Shown here: in pieces, positions 8,177-17,173 of the stretch
Numbering within the stretch: the stretch's first letter is position 1
Layout of the letters: the number at the start of each line of letters is the position of its first letter
DNA from: Aestuariibacter salexigens DSM 15300
GTDB taxonomy: Bacteria > Pseudomonadota > Gammaproteobacteria > Enterobacterales > Alteromonadaceae
Direction of reading: 5' to 3'
Assembly: GCF_000429145.1 (NCBI RefSeq)
Contig: NZ_AUBH01000002.1
Span: 62,001 to 126,000, forward strand
DNA length: 64,000 nt
Notes under the pieces: model-generated
Databases searched by the model: none
What the model saw: the letters and a program-made list of their open reading frames with translations, nothing else
What the model was told of the DNA's origin: nothing
Made by a program: the position numbers and the translations under genes

Positions 8177-10117
8177 ATGACCCGGGTGTCAGCGCTTTTT
8201 AGTGCAAAAGGAAAGTTATCCGACCACATCGCCGGCTTTTCGCCCAGAAAGGCACAAACGTCAATGGCTGAGCAGGTCGAACAGGCCATTGAAAACAAGC
8301 ATGCCTTGATTGTTGAAGCTGGCACCGGCACCGGTAAGACGTTCGCTTATCTTGCTCCGGCATTGGAGCTCAAGACTAAAGCCATCATCTCTACTGGCAC
8401 CAAAAATCTGCAGGAGCAGCTGTTTCATCGGGATCTACCGTTGCTCAGAAAAGCCTTAGGTTCAAATCAGCGCACCGCGTTATTGAAAGGCCGCGCCAAT
8501 TATCTGTGTCTGAATCGGTTGCGTCAGCATCGGGGTAACAGCACCTTACTTGACGGACAGACTCTGTCAGAACTGACTCAGGTAAGAACTTGGGCATCGA
8601 CTACCACCAGTGGTGATATTGGCGAGTTGAAAACCCTGCCTGAAGATGCGCGGGTGATTCCGTTAGTGACCTCCACGGTAGATAACTGTCTGGGTAAAGA
8701 TTGTCCCGACCTGGAAGATTGTTATTTATTCAAGGCGCGGCGCAAAGCCATGGAGGCCGATGTCGTTGTGGTGAATCATCATCTATTCTTTGCGGATATG
8801 GCACTGAAAGACACCGGCTTTGGCGAATTGATCCCTGAGGCCGACCTGATTGTCTTTGATGAAGCCCACCAGATCCCGGATATAGCCAGTGAATATTTCG
8901 GTGAAGCACTATCCACCCGTCAGCTGCAGGACACCTGTCGGGATATATCGATGCTGTATCGCACTACGCTTAAGGATGCTCAACAGCTTGATAAAGCCGC
9001 CGAGAAGTGTCGCATGCTGAGTGCTGATTTGCGGATCCTTTTCCCGGATACGCCGCAGCGAGGTAACTGGCAGCAGGCCTTGCGACGTCAGGAAGTGAGC
9101 AGTTGCCTCAGTCGCATCAGCGAGAGTTTAAGTGGCCTGTATGAGGTGGTAAAACTGCATCTGGGACGCGATAAAGAATTGGATAACCTGTTCGACAGAG
9201 TCAGCGAGATGCGCTCACGACTGACCACACTGACCGACACCTATCAGACTGGTGTGAGTCTGTGGTATGAAACCACGCAGCGCCACCTGGTAATGCATCT
9301 TACGCCTTTGAGCATTGCGGATAAATTTCGCGGTTTTGTGGAGAGTCCAAAACGAGGCTGGGTTTTCACATCAGCCACGCTAGTCGTCGATGAGTCTTTT
9401 GACCATTTCCAGCGATTAATGGGGTTGAGCGATGCTCATACGTTGGCCCTGGGCAGTCCCTTTGACTATGCGAAACAGGCTATGCTATGTGTGCCACGCT
9501 TTTTGCCAGAGCCCAGCAGTCCAGCGATGCGCTCGACTTTATTAGACATTGCTAAGCAACTTGTCGATGCCAGCAACGGTCGATGCTTTTTACTGTTTAC
9601 CAGTCATGCAGCATTACGAGATGTCGCAGCGCAGCTATCTGAGCAGGTGGATAACCCGATTTTAGTGCAGGGCAGCACGACCAAACAGGCCTTACTTCAG
9701 CAATATCTGGACGATCCACGAGCGGTGCTGCTGGGTACCGGCGCATTTTGGGAAGGCGTAGACGTGCGGGGCAGCGATTTAGTCTGCGTAATGATAGACA
9801 AACTGCCGTTTGCCGCACCGGACGATCCTTTATTGCAGGCCCGCATTGAAGACTGCCGCAAACGTGGATTAAACCCTTTTGCCAATATTCAGATCCCGCA
9901 GGCAGTGATCACCCTCAAGCAAGGGGCGGGCAGATTAATCAGAGATGAGACTGATAAGGGCGTACTGGTGATATGCGATAATCGCCTGGTAACAAAAGAC
10001 TACGGAAAAACCTTCATTGCCAGCCTGCCGGAAATGAAACGCACCCGCACGCTGTCTGAATCATTAGCATTTTTACGTGCATTAAATGAGGAACAACATG
10101 AACCTGTTAGCGATTGA
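8177..10117 (+). CDS. yoaA: ATP-dependent DNA helicase YoaA (DinG/XPD family, Fe-S)
   Basis: 646 residues. Superfamily 2 helicase with Walker A EAGTGTGKT (residues 47-55), DEAH box (about 228-231) and C-terminal motifs with GTGAFWEGVDVRG and QGAGRLIRDETD. Four cysteines, one in NYLCLNRL (about 109) and three in NCLGKDCPDLEDCYL (about 170-182), fit the 4Fe-4S cluster of XPD-like 5'-3' helicases. YoaA in E. coli works with the clamp-loader protein HolC at blocked replication forks. Its last 20 bases overlap tsaB, the same order as in E. coli. Confidence 0.95.
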   Translation: MTRVSALFSAKGKLSDHIAGFSPRKAQTSMAEQVEQAIENKHALIVEAGTGTGKTFAYLAPALELKTKAIISTGTKNLQEQLFHRDLPLLRKALGSNQRTALLKGRANYLCLNRLRQHRGNSTLLDGQTLSELTQVRTWASTTTSGDIGELKTLPEDARVIPLVTSTVDNCLGKDCPDLEDCYLFKARRKAMEADVVVVNHHLFFADMALKDTGFGELIPEADLIVFDEAHQIPDIASEYFGEALSTRQLQDTCRDISMLYRTTLKDAQQLDKAAEKCRMLSADLRILFPDTPQRGNWQQALRRQEVSSCLSRISESLSGLYEVVKLHLGRDKELDNLFDRVSEMRSRLTTLTDTYQTGVSLWYETTQRHLVMHLTPLSIADKFRGFVESPKRGWVFTSATLVVDESFDHFQRLMGLSDAHTLALGSPFDYAKQAMLCVPRFLPEPSSPAMRSTLLDIAKQLVDASNGRCFLLFTSHAALRDVAAQLSEQVDNPILVQGSTTKQALLQQYLDDPRAVLLGTGAFWEGVDVRGSDLVCVMIDKLPFAAPDDPLLQARIEDCRKRGLNPFANIQIPQAVITLKQGAGRLIRDETDKGVLVICDNRLVTKDYGKTFIASLPEMKRTRTLSESLAFLRALNEEQHEPVSD

Positions 10118-10778
10118 TACGGCCACTGAGGCATGTTCAGCAGCCCTGTCAGTAAAGGATAATATCAGCAATCTGTTTGAAGTATGTCCTCAGCAGCACA
10201 GTCAGCGCTTACTGCCGATGGTCGACAGTTTGTTACAACAGGCCAATGTGAGTTTGCAGAATCTGGATGTATTAGGTTTTGGTCGTGGGCCGGGAAGTTT
10301 TACGGGGGTTCGTATTGCAACGGCAATGCTTCAGGGATTGGCACTCGGTGCAGAATTAAAGTGTGCCGGCATTTCCACCATGGCCACTATGGCACAGCAG
10401 GCCATTGAGCAGTGCAGTGCGCAAGATATTGTGGTGACCATTGATGCACGAATGGGAGAAGTGTATTTCGCTCATTATAAAAATGCAGAGGGCGTGGCTA
10501 CTCTTGTGGGACAGGAAGCGGTGCTCAGTCCGCAAACGGCGGCATCGCTTTTACCGACAAGGGCATTTCACAGCGTGGGGACAGGCTGGCAATCTTATGC
10601 ACAGGAGTTGGCTTGCGAAAACATGACTGGCACGGATATTCTTTACCCAGATGCGAGGTTTATGATTGCCCTTGTTCAACAAGCCGTGAATAACGGTGAT
10701 ATTTGTGACGTAGAGCAGGTAGAGCCAAGTTATGTCAGGGATACGGTGACCTGGAAAAAGCTGCCAGGCCGCGAATAA
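10098..10778 (+). CDS. tsaB: tRNA threonylcarbamoyladenosine biosynthesis protein TsaB
   Basis: 226 residues. The ASKHA-fold N-terminus LLAIDTATEACSAAL and the motif GFGRGPGSFTGVRIATAMLQGLA identify TsaB (YeaZ), the scaffold partner of TsaD in forming t6A37 on ANN-reading tRNAs. The ATG at 10098 is preferred to one at 10086 because GAGGA sits at 10089-10093 with good spacing and family members begin with M-x-L-L-A-I-D. The start is inside the 3' end of yoaA. Confidence 0.95.
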   Translation: MNLLAIDTATEACSAALSVKDNISNLFEVCPQQHSQRLLPMVDSLLQQANVSLQNLDVLGFGRGPGSFTGVRIATAMLQGLALGAELKCAGISTMATMAQQAIEQCSAQDIVVTIDARMGEVYFAHYKNAEGVATLVGQEAVLSPQTAASLLPTRAFHSVGTGWQSYAQELACENMTGTDILYPDARFMIALVQQAVNNGDICDVEQVEPSYVRDTVTWKKLPGRE

Positions 10779-10871
10779 TTCCGGTACGATTCTTGTTTAC
10801 AGTTTTGAGTTTAATGACTCATTGTGAATCTGTAATCGGGTATGCCACCCGATGTTGATGATGTAAGTTGT

Positions 10872-11192
10872 ATGGAAATCGAATCGTCTTTAGTTGCGTC
10901 GCAAAATGCTCTGGTGACCAATCCGGTCAACCGGCAGCCAGAGCGTGAGGCCGAGGCCAGACAGCAGCAACAGCAGCGTGAGACCACCGAACTACCGCGT
11001 ACCCAGGTAGTATCCCGACAGGCTAGTGCTGAAGCATTCGAGCAGGCCGAACGGTTTCGACAGCGTCAACAAACCTCATACGATCAGCCCGGCAGACAGG
11101 GACAGCAAGCGGTGAACGCCTATCAGAGTCTGGCGATTGAGCAACAGCGTGAACAGGTGCGCACTATGCTCGGCGTGGACGTCTACGCCTGA
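10872..11192 (+). CDS. Small glutamine/arginine-rich protein of unknown function
   Basis: 106 residues from the ATG at 10872 (MEIESSLV). Very hydrophilic, with a run of glutamines (EARQQQQQRE), many E/R/Q, and predicted to be largely helical or disordered; it ends in RTMLGVDVYA. No signal peptide, no membrane helix. I do not recognise a characterised family. An upstream ATG at 10842 would add ten residues but lies across a 7-bp stem-loop (10835-10853, ATCGGGT/ACCCGAT). It sits between tsaB and the Slp lipoprotein gene, a position that is empty in E. coli. Confidence 0.65.
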   Translation: MEIESSLVASQNALVTNPVNRQPEREAEARQQQQQRETTELPRTQVVSRQASAEAFEQAERFRQRQQTSYDQPGRQGQQAVNAYQSLAIEQQREQVRTMLGVDVYA

Positions 11193-11295
11193 GGTGATTT
11201 TTCCAACACTGTTCAGCTTGTCTTCAGTTTTCATGTGTAATGCTCAATAATGTATTAATACATGTGTTTTTTTGAGGCATGACAGGAGGTTACCG

Positions 11296-11961
11296 GTGAA
11301 GCATGTCGTTTTTGTGTTGCTGGCAGCGCTGGTTTCAGGGTGCGCATCCATACCGGATAGCATACAAGTCGAGAAATCTGTACAACTGGTGAGCTATCAG
11401 CAGGTTGCTATGGCACCTGAACAGCAGCAAGGCAAGATGGCGCGCTGGGGCGGCGTAATCGCTGACGTGAAAAACCAGGCCGAGCAAACCTTACTTGAAA
11501 TCGTATCTTACCCGTTAATTTCCTACGGCAAACCTACGACCCGTGGTGATAGTCATGGACGTTTCAGAGTCTATGTGGACGGTTTTTTAGACCCGGTAGT
11601 ATATGAAAAAGGCCGCACTATGACCTTTACCGGCACTGTCAGCGGTATTGAATTGGGGCAGGTTGGGGACCACGTCTACCATTACCCCACCCTCAACGCA
11701 ACGGGTTATTATCTTTGGAAAGATACCCAGCATGTTGATGTCAGCGGCGTGATTTGGGGGGGAACGTATTGGGATCCTATGTGGGGATACTACGGCTGGA
11801 ATACCTGGCCACGATATCGTCGGCCACATTATTATCGTGGCAGTATCCGCATAAACGGGTCGAATGAATCGTCAGGAAGTCCGGCAACACCTTCATCGTC
11901 AGGCAAGCAGGATACCTATCGGCATGAAACGGCGGAAAAGGGCTTGAAAAAGCAGCGCTGA
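11296..11961 (+). CDS. Slp/YeaY-family outer-membrane lipoprotein
   Basis: 221 residues. GTG start at 11296 is chosen because AGGAGG (11284-11289) lies six bases before it; this gives a classic lipoprotein signal with the lipobox VSGC and Cys at residue 16. The body has Slp-family features: VKNQAEQTLLEIVSYPL, GRFRVYVDGFLDPVVYEKGR and GxxIG-like TVSGIELGQVG. The C-terminus is rich in W/Y/P then low-complexity S/G/K. Slp proteins in E. coli are starvation- or stationary-phase-induced outer-membrane lipoproteins of unclear function. It corresponds in position to yeaY between tsaB and fadD in E. coli. Confidence 0.88.
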   Translation: MKHVVFVLLAALVSGCASIPDSIQVEKSVQLVSYQQVAMAPEQQQGKMARWGGVIADVKNQAEQTLLEIVSYPLISYGKPTTRGDSHGRFRVYVDGFLDPVVYEKGRTMTFTGTVSGIELGQVGDHVYHYPTLNATGYYLWKDTQHVDVSGVIWGGTYWDPMWGYYGWNTWPRYRRPHYYRGSIRINGSNESSGSPATPSSSGKQDTYRHETAEKGLKKQR

Positions 11962-12002
11962 CGGCATCACAATGCCGTTATTGTGGCAACGTAAAGTAAG
12001 CA

Positions 12003-12027
12003 GGCGGCAACATATTGCCGCCTTTTT
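12003..12027 (+). terminator. Terminator after the slp-like gene
   Basis: 8-bp perfect stem GGCGGCAA / TTGCCGCC with loop CATA followed by TTTTT, 42 bases after the lipoprotein stop. Confidence 0.9.
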
Positions 12028-12040
12028 GTAGGAGCCTTCC

Positions 12041-12895
12041 TTGCAAGACATCACCATTTCTCTTCCGCATATCACCCTTGCCGGGCTTGAGTCAGGCAGT
12101 CCTAAAGATATTCCGATATTAGCAGTACACGGCTGGCTAGATAACGCTGCCAGCTTTGTGCCATTGATTGAGCATTTGTCTGGTCGGTTGCCCGATCTCT
12201 ATGTGGTTGCCATTGATCAGGCCGGGCATGGTCTATCAGATCATCGGCCACCCGGTGCGAACTATCATCAAATGGACTACGTGCAGGATATCTTCGAGTT
12301 GATTGAGACAAAGGGATGGCAAAAAGTACACCTACTGGGGCACTCAATGGGAGGGATCATATCCAGTTTATTTGCCGCCACGTATCCAGATAAAGTGGCC
12401 AGCCTTGTGATGATGGAAGCCTTTGGTGCGCTGACCAAACCCGCCGATACCAGCACGGCACAGCTGCGCGAATCCATTGAGTCGAGACACAGGCTGATGC
12501 ATTCGGATGTCAGGCACCCTGTATCATTGGATGCCGCAGTAAAAGCCAGATTAAAGGCCGGTGGCATGACCGAAGCGGGAGCCAGATTATTAATGCAGCG
12601 AAACCTGACAGAGGAAGATGGCACAGTAAAGTGGCGCACAGACAGACGTCTGCGCAGTGTGTCATCGCTGCGCCTGACTGACGATCAGGCGCGTGCGTTT
12701 GTCGCAGGCATCAAGTGTCCGACTCTGGCAATGTTGGGGGAGGACGGCTACGAGCGAACGCGCACGTTGGTCAACACGCGAAGAGAGCTGGTTGACGATC
12801 TTAAAGTGGTGACGTTATCCGGAGGTCACCATCTGCATCTGGATAATCCCGCAGATGTGGCGGCCGCGTTGCAGTCTTTTTATCAGACACTGTAG
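12041..12895 (+). CDS. Alpha/beta hydrolase
   Basis: 284 residues. Alpha/beta hydrolase fold with oxyanion strand LAVHGWLDNAASF, nucleophile elbow GHSMGG (Ser about 102) and late histidine in SGGHHLHLDNP. Similar to the YbfF/MhpC-like hydrolases often encoded beside fadD in Alteromonadales; substrate unknown. The start is TTG at 12041 with AGGAG (12030-12034) six bases upstream; no in-frame ATG precedes the first beta strand. Confidence 0.88.
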   Translation: MQDITISLPHITLAGLESGSPKDIPILAVHGWLDNAASFVPLIEHLSGRLPDLYVVAIDQAGHGLSDHRPPGANYHQMDYVQDIFELIETKGWQKVHLLGHSMGGIISSLFAATYPDKVASLVMMEAFGALTKPADTSTAQLRESIESRHRLMHSDVRHPVSLDAAVKARLKAGGMTEAGARLLMQRNLTEEDGTVKWRTDRRLRSVSSLRLTDDQARAFVAGIKCPTLAMLGEDGYERTRTLVNTRRELVDDLKVVTLSGGHHLHLDNPADVAAALQSFYQTL

Positions 12896-12959
12896 AGCGC
12901 GGTACAGGGTTAAAATTAACGTTTAACTTTGTATACCCTTTGGTTAGACTGGACAAGAT

Positions 12960-12976
12960 AACTGGTCTAGCCTGTT
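12960..12976. promoter_or_regulatory. Candidate FadR operator upstream of fadD
   Basis: AACTGGTCTAGCCTGTT matches the gammaproteobacterial FadR palindrome AACTGGTC-N-GACCAGTT at 13 of 16 defined positions, the left half being perfect. It lies 71 bases before fadD, a known FadR target in E. coli, and fadR itself is in this window. Confidence 0.6.
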
Positions 12977-13047
12977 ATGACGCGTGCGGGACACCGACTG
13001 GCACGTCGTAACATCCAATATGATAAAAATAAGCCGAGGGAAGCACC

Positions 13048-14700
13048 GTGGATAAAATCTGGCTTGAACATTACGACCCCCGTGTCGCAGCTGATATTAA
13101 CCCCGAGCAGTACAGCTCAATTGTCGACATTTTCGAACAGTCTGTCAGTAAATACAAAGACGGCACAGCGTTCATTAATATGGGGCATTCGATAAGTTTT
13201 AATGAGCTGGACGCATTATCCAAACAGTTCGCGGCTTATCTGCAAAACAGTGGCTTGCAACGCGGTGACAGCGTTGCGGTCATGATGCCCAATCTGTTGC
13301 AGTATCCTGTGGCACTGTTCGGCATACTGCGTGCCGGCATGGTGGTGGTGAATGTCAATCCGCTATATACCGCCAGAGAACTCAAACATCAGCTCAACGA
13401 CGCCAATGTTAAGACCATTGTTATTGTCGAGAACTTTGCCTGTACCTTACAAGAGGTGCTGGCAGAGACTACCGTTGAGAACGTGCTGCTCACGTCACTT
13501 GGCGACATGCTACCGGTGCCAAAGCGCTGGGTCGTCAACTTTGCCGTTAAGCACATCAAGAAGATGGTGCCGGATTATCAATTGCCCAATGCCGGTCGAT
13601 TTACTGACGCGCTGAAACAAGGTGCAAAACAGACCTATCAACGTCCCGATATAAAAAGCGATGATCTTGCGTTTTTGCAGTACACCGGCGGTACCACAGG
13701 CGTATCAAAGGGTGCCATGCTGACCCATCGAAATATGGTGGCTAACCTCGAACAGGTGTCATCGTTGCTCGCCACCGTAGTAGAAATTGGTAAAGACATG
13801 GTAGTGACTGCATTACCCCTTTACCATATCTTCGCGTTGACCAGTAACTGTCTGACGTTTGTTAAGTTTGGCTGTCCCAACCTGCTTATTACCAATCCCC
13901 GTGACATGCCTGGTTTCGTTGAAGAACTCAGCAAGTATCCGTTTACTATTTTGCCCGGCGTCAATACCTTGTTTAATGGTCTATTAAACACCCCCGGATT
14001 CGCTGATCTGGACTTCAGTAACTTCAAATTCGGTCTCGGCGGCGGCATGGCAGTGCAGCGTCCGGTGGCCGAAAAGTGGCAGCAGGTCACCGGCACAGTG
14101 CTACTGGAAGGCTACGGTCTGACTGAATGCTCCCCGGTGGTAACCTGTAATCCTCCGCATCTTGAAGCGTACAAAGGTTCTATTGGCATGCCAGTGCCCT
14201 CTACCGACATCAAACTTTTGGATGACGATGGCAATGAAGTGGCGTTTGGTGAGCCGGGTGAAATGTACGTCAAAGGACCGCAAGTCATGCTTGGTTACCT
14301 GAACCGACCGGAAGCGACTGACGAAATAATAAAAGATGGGTGGCTCGCCACCGGTGATATTGCCAAAGTGGATGAGCAGGGCTACTTCTACATTGTCGAC
14401 CGCAAAAAAGACATGATCCTGGTATCGGGTTTCAATGTGTTTCCTAATGAAATTGAAGAAGTGGCGGCAATGCATGAGGGGGTAATGGAGGCCGCCGCAG
14501 TGGGTATACCTCACGAGGTGTCTGGCGAAATCGTTAAACTGTTTGTGGTGAAGAAAGATCCAGCCTTGACGGAAGAAGCGGTTATCGAACATTGTCGACA
14601 GCACCTTACCGGTTACAAAGTCCCGAAAAAAGTCGAGTTCCGGGACGAGCTTCCAAAAACAAATGTTGGTAAGATACTGCGCAGAGAATTACGTGATTAA
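13048..14700 (+). CDS. fadD: Long-chain-fatty-acid--CoA ligase
   Basis: 550 residues, ANL superfamily. AMP-binding P-loop-like motif [16 protein letters not shown] (from about residue 212), adenylate motif [12 protein letters not shown] (about 353), hinge region [26 protein letters not shown] and the C-terminal lysine in [13 protein letters not shown]. Activates imported fatty acids to acyl-CoA at the inner membrane for beta-oxidation. GTG start at 13048 follows a GAGGGA ribosome site. Genome position next to rnd is as in E. coli. A FadR-like box lies upstream. Confidence 0.96.
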   Translation: MDKIWLEHYDPRVAADINPEQYSSIVDIFEQSVSKYKDGTAFINMGHSISFNELDALSKQFAAYLQNSGLQRGDSVAVMMPNLLQYPVALFGILRAGMVVVNVNPLYTARELKHQLNDANVKTIVIVENFACTLQEVLAETTVENVLLTSLGDMLPVPKRWVVNFAVKHIKKMVPDYQLPNAGRFTDALKQGAKQTYQRPDIKSDDLAFLQYTGGTTGVSKGAMLTHRNMVANLEQVSSLLATVVEIGKDMVVTALPLYHIFALTSNCLTFVKFGCPNLLITNPRDMPGFVEELSKYPFTILPGVNTLFNGLLNTPGFADLDFSNFKFGLGGGMAVQRPVAEKWQQVTGTVLLEGYGLTECSPVVTCNPPHLEAYKGSIGMPVPSTDIKLLDDDGNEVAFGEPGEMYVKGPQVMLGYLNRPEATDEIIKDGWLATGDIAKVDEQGYFYIVDRKKDMILVSGFNVFPNEIEEVAAMHEGVMEAAAVGIPHEVSGEIVKLFVVKKDPALTEEAVIEHCRQHLTGYKVPKKVEFRDELPKTNVGKILRRELRD

Positions 14701-14730
14701 TCGCTTTCGCGCCGCTAGTTAACCTAAGGA

Positions 14731-14757
14731 AAACCGGCATCTGCCGGTTTTTTTCAT
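14731..14757 (+). promoter_or_regulatory. fadD terminator that doubles as rnd leader (stem-loop plus U-run abutting the start codon)
   Basis: A 9-bp perfect stem AAACCGGCA / TGCCGGTTT with a TC turn is followed by a run of T ending three bases before the rnd ATG. It looks like an ordinary terminator for fadD, but no Shine-Dalgarno lies between it and rnd; the only AAGGA is before the stem (14726-14730). The same arrangement is known from the E. coli rnd leader, where the U-run is needed for translation. Confidence 0.75.
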
Positions 14758-15903
14758 ATGCACTATACCCTTGTTACATCATTTCAGCAGTTATCTCAGG
14801 TGTGTGAGCAGGCCCAACAGTCTGCCATGGTGGCGCTTGATACAGAATTTGTGCGCACGCGCACCTATTATCCCGCACTTGGCTTAGTGCAACTTTATGA
14901 CGGTCAAACACTGAGCCTGATTGATCCACTGGCCATTGATGATTTGACGCCCCTGTGCGACCTGTTGACCAATAATAACGTGATAAAGGTCCTGCACAGC
15001 TGTTCAGAAGATCTCGAGACGTTTTTGCATGCACTGTCTGTAGTGCCGACTCCAATATTTGATACGCAGTTCGCTGCCGGGCTTTTGAACATGGGACCCT
15101 CACTGGGCTACGCAAGACTGGTTGAGCTTATGCTTGATGTCAGCCTGGATAAAGGCGAGTCCCGCACTGACTGGCTAGCCAGGCCTCTGACCGACAAACA
15201 GCTACACTACGCGGCCAATGACGTTGAGTACTTATTCGCCTTGACGCCGACATTACTTGAGCAGATCGATGCATTGGGTCGTCGCCAATGGGTATTTCAG
15301 GAAATGGCACAGCTTGCCGAGAAAAAACGTGCCCAGTTGCCGGATGAGTTTGCCTATTTGAGCGTAAAGAATAACTGGCGATTGCAGGGCGAGTCGTTGT
15401 TGCTGCTCAAGCTCATCGCAGGATGGCGTGCCAGGCAGGCCAGAGAACGCAATCTGGCGTTAAATTTTGTTCTCAAAGAGTCCGCCATGCTGGAAGTGGC
15501 AACCAAAAAGCCTGCGCATCGCGGCGCATTGTATGCGATGGAAATCCTCAATGCCCATGAAGCGCGCAGACATGGAGACACATTGTTGCAGTTTGTGGCC
15601 AGCGCGCGGCAGGCTCCTGAACAGGACTATCCGCCGCGGGTGAGACGTTTGAATGATATCAATCAGTACAAGAAAACCATGCAGGCGATTAGGCAGTATT
15701 GTATTGACGTTGCCGAGCGTGAGTCGCTCAGCGTCGAAATGCTGGCATCGAAAAAGCAGATCAATCAGTTACTGAAATGGTGTTGGTTCGAACTTGACGA
15801 GACGCGTCTGTCGGGTATATCGCCAGATCTTATCAGCGGTTGGCGCAAAACTCTGTTGCAGGCAGGGCTTGAGAATATTTTGGGTAAATCACTTAACTGT
15901 TAA
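14758..15903 (+). CDS. rnd: Ribonuclease D
   Basis: 381 residues. DEDD exonuclease with VALDTEFVRTRTYYP (catalytic Asp/Glu about 28 and 30), a second acidic site in HSCSEDLETF and the YAANDVEYL motif; HRDC domain from about residue 210. Trims 3' ends of tRNA and other small RNAs. Start at 14758 aligns with E. coli Rnd (MNYQMI...). Stop is 9 bases before ycgL, with which it probably forms an operon. Confidence 0.95.
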   Translation: MHYTLVTSFQQLSQVCEQAQQSAMVALDTEFVRTRTYYPALGLVQLYDGQTLSLIDPLAIDDLTPLCDLLTNNNVIKVLHSCSEDLETFLHALSVVPTPIFDTQFAAGLLNMGPSLGYARLVELMLDVSLDKGESRTDWLARPLTDKQLHYAANDVEYLFALTPTLLEQIDALGRRQWVFQEMAQLAEKKRAQLPDEFAYLSVKNNWRLQGESLLLLKLIAGWRARQARERNLALNFVLKESAMLEVATKKPAHRGALYAMEILNAHEARRHGDTLLQFVASARQAPEQDYPPRVRRLNDINQYKKTMQAIRQYCIDVAERESLSVEMLASKKQINQLLKWCWFELDETRLSGISPDLISGWRKTLLQAGLENILGKSLNC

Positions 15904-15911
15904 GGATGGTT

Positions 15912-16193
15912 ATGCTGTGTGGTATCTATAAAAGCAGCAAAAAAGATGAAACGTATTTGTACCTGAAAAACAAAGACGACTTTTCTGATGTGCCTGAGGC
16001 GCTGCTGCAAACCTTTGGTAAACCGCAGTTTGTCATGGTAATGCCGTTAAACAAACCGCGTAAACTGGCGCTGGTGGAGTGGGATAAGCTGCTCGCTGAA
16101 TTAGATGAAAAAGGATACTACCTGCAGCTTCCTCCACCCAAAGAAAACCTGCTCAAACAGCATCTTGAAGCGCAAAAAAAGGAGTCTGATTAA
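15912..16193 (+). CDS. ycgL: YcgL domain protein
   Basis: 93 residues from ATG 15912, which has AAGGA at 15902-15906 and gives the family N-terminus MLCGIYKSSKKDETYLY; an ATG at 15906 would lie on the ribosome site. Conserved YYLQLPPPKENLLKQHL near the end is the YcgL signature (PF05166). Function not established. Lies between rnd and mltB-like in a cluster that resembles the E. coli ycgL-ycgM-ycgN region. Confidence 0.93.
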   Translation: MLCGIYKSSKKDETYLYLKNKDDFSDVPEALLQTFGKPQFVMVMPLNKPRKLALVEWDKLLAELDEKGYYLQLPPPKENLLKQHLEAQKKESD

Positions 16194-16195
16194 TC

Positions 16196-17173
16196 ATGTT
16201 GAAGCGCGTTGTCATGTTGCTGATGTGCGTCAGCATCTCCACATTTGCGCAGCAAACAGATGCAGAATTTGCGGAATATGTCAGCAACCTGAAACAGGAA
16301 GCCTTGCAGAAGGGCTTTCAAGCACCGCTTGTAGAGCGGGCATTTGCCAACCTGACATATAAAAAAAAGGCCGTCACCGCCGATCGTAATCAGCCTGAAA
16401 CCAAGTTAACCCTTGATCGCTATCTGGCAACCCGGGTGCCAGATTGGAAGGTTCAGCAGGCGGTAGAAAAAGCCGCGGAATACGAGTCGTTGCTTTCTCA
16501 AGTCGAAAAGACATACGGTGTACAGAAACGCTTTATTGTCGCGCTGTGGGGCAACGAGAGTAATTTTGGGCGTATCCAGGGTAGTTTTCCTGTGGTCGGC
16601 GCATTGGTCACGCTGGCATTCGACGGGCGTCGTGAAGCGTTTTTCAAACAGCAGTTATTTGCGGCGTTGACTATTCTTGAACAGGGCCATGTTGATTTTG
16701 AGCAGTTCACCGGCAGCTGGGCTGGTGCAATGGGACAAACACAGTTTATCCCAACATCCTTCCTGAATTACGCGGTAGATTTTGACCAGGACGGCAAGAA
16801 AGATATCTGGAGCAACCCGGCCGACGTATTTGCCTCCATCGCCAATTACCTTAGCAGTGAAGGTTGGCAAGGCGACTTTACCTGGGGTAGACAGGTAAGC
16901 ATGCCTGATGCGCTTGCCGCTCAAAATTATGCGGGCCTGAGTAAAGAGCTGATGCAGCCGCTGTCGCGCTGGCAGGATTTGGGGGTACGCCGTTATGATG
17001 GTTCAGATCTGCCTGACGTCGATATTAAGGCGTCGCTGATCATGCCTGATGGCGAAAAAGGACGTATTTATCTGGTTTACAACAACTTTCATACCTTGAT
17101 GCGTTGGAACCGCTCCTCCTACTTTGGCGTATCCGTCGGGTATTTGTCCGACCGTATAAAGCGAGGTTACTGA
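16196..17173 (+). CDS. Lytic murein transglycosylase (MltB family)
   Basis: 325 residues with a signal peptide (cleavage likely after STFA). SLT_2 domain: catalytic glutamate in WGNESNFGR (Glu about 121), then TGSWAGAMGQTQFIPTSFLNYAVDFDQDGKKDIW, characteristic of the MltB group, and YNNFHTLMRWNRSSYF near the C-terminus. Cleaves peptidoglycan glycan strands to 1,6-anhydro-muropeptides in the periplasm. No lipobox is present, so it is a soluble rather than lipid-anchored form. Two bases after ycgL. Confidence 0.93.
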   Translation: MLKRVVMLLMCVSISTFAQQTDAEFAEYVSNLKQEALQKGFQAPLVERAFANLTYKKKAVTADRNQPETKLTLDRYLATRVPDWKVQQAVEKAAEYESLLSQVEKTYGVQKRFIVALWGNESNFGRIQGSFPVVGALVTLAFDGRREAFFKQQLFAALTILEQGHVDFEQFTGSWAGAMGQTQFIPTSFLNYAVDFDQDGKKDIWSNPADVFASIANYLSSEGWQGDFTWGRQVSMPDALAAQNYAGLSKELMQPLSRWQDLGVRRYDGSDLPDVDIKASLIMPDGEKGRIYLVYNNFHTLMRWNRSSYFGVSVGYLSDRIKRGY

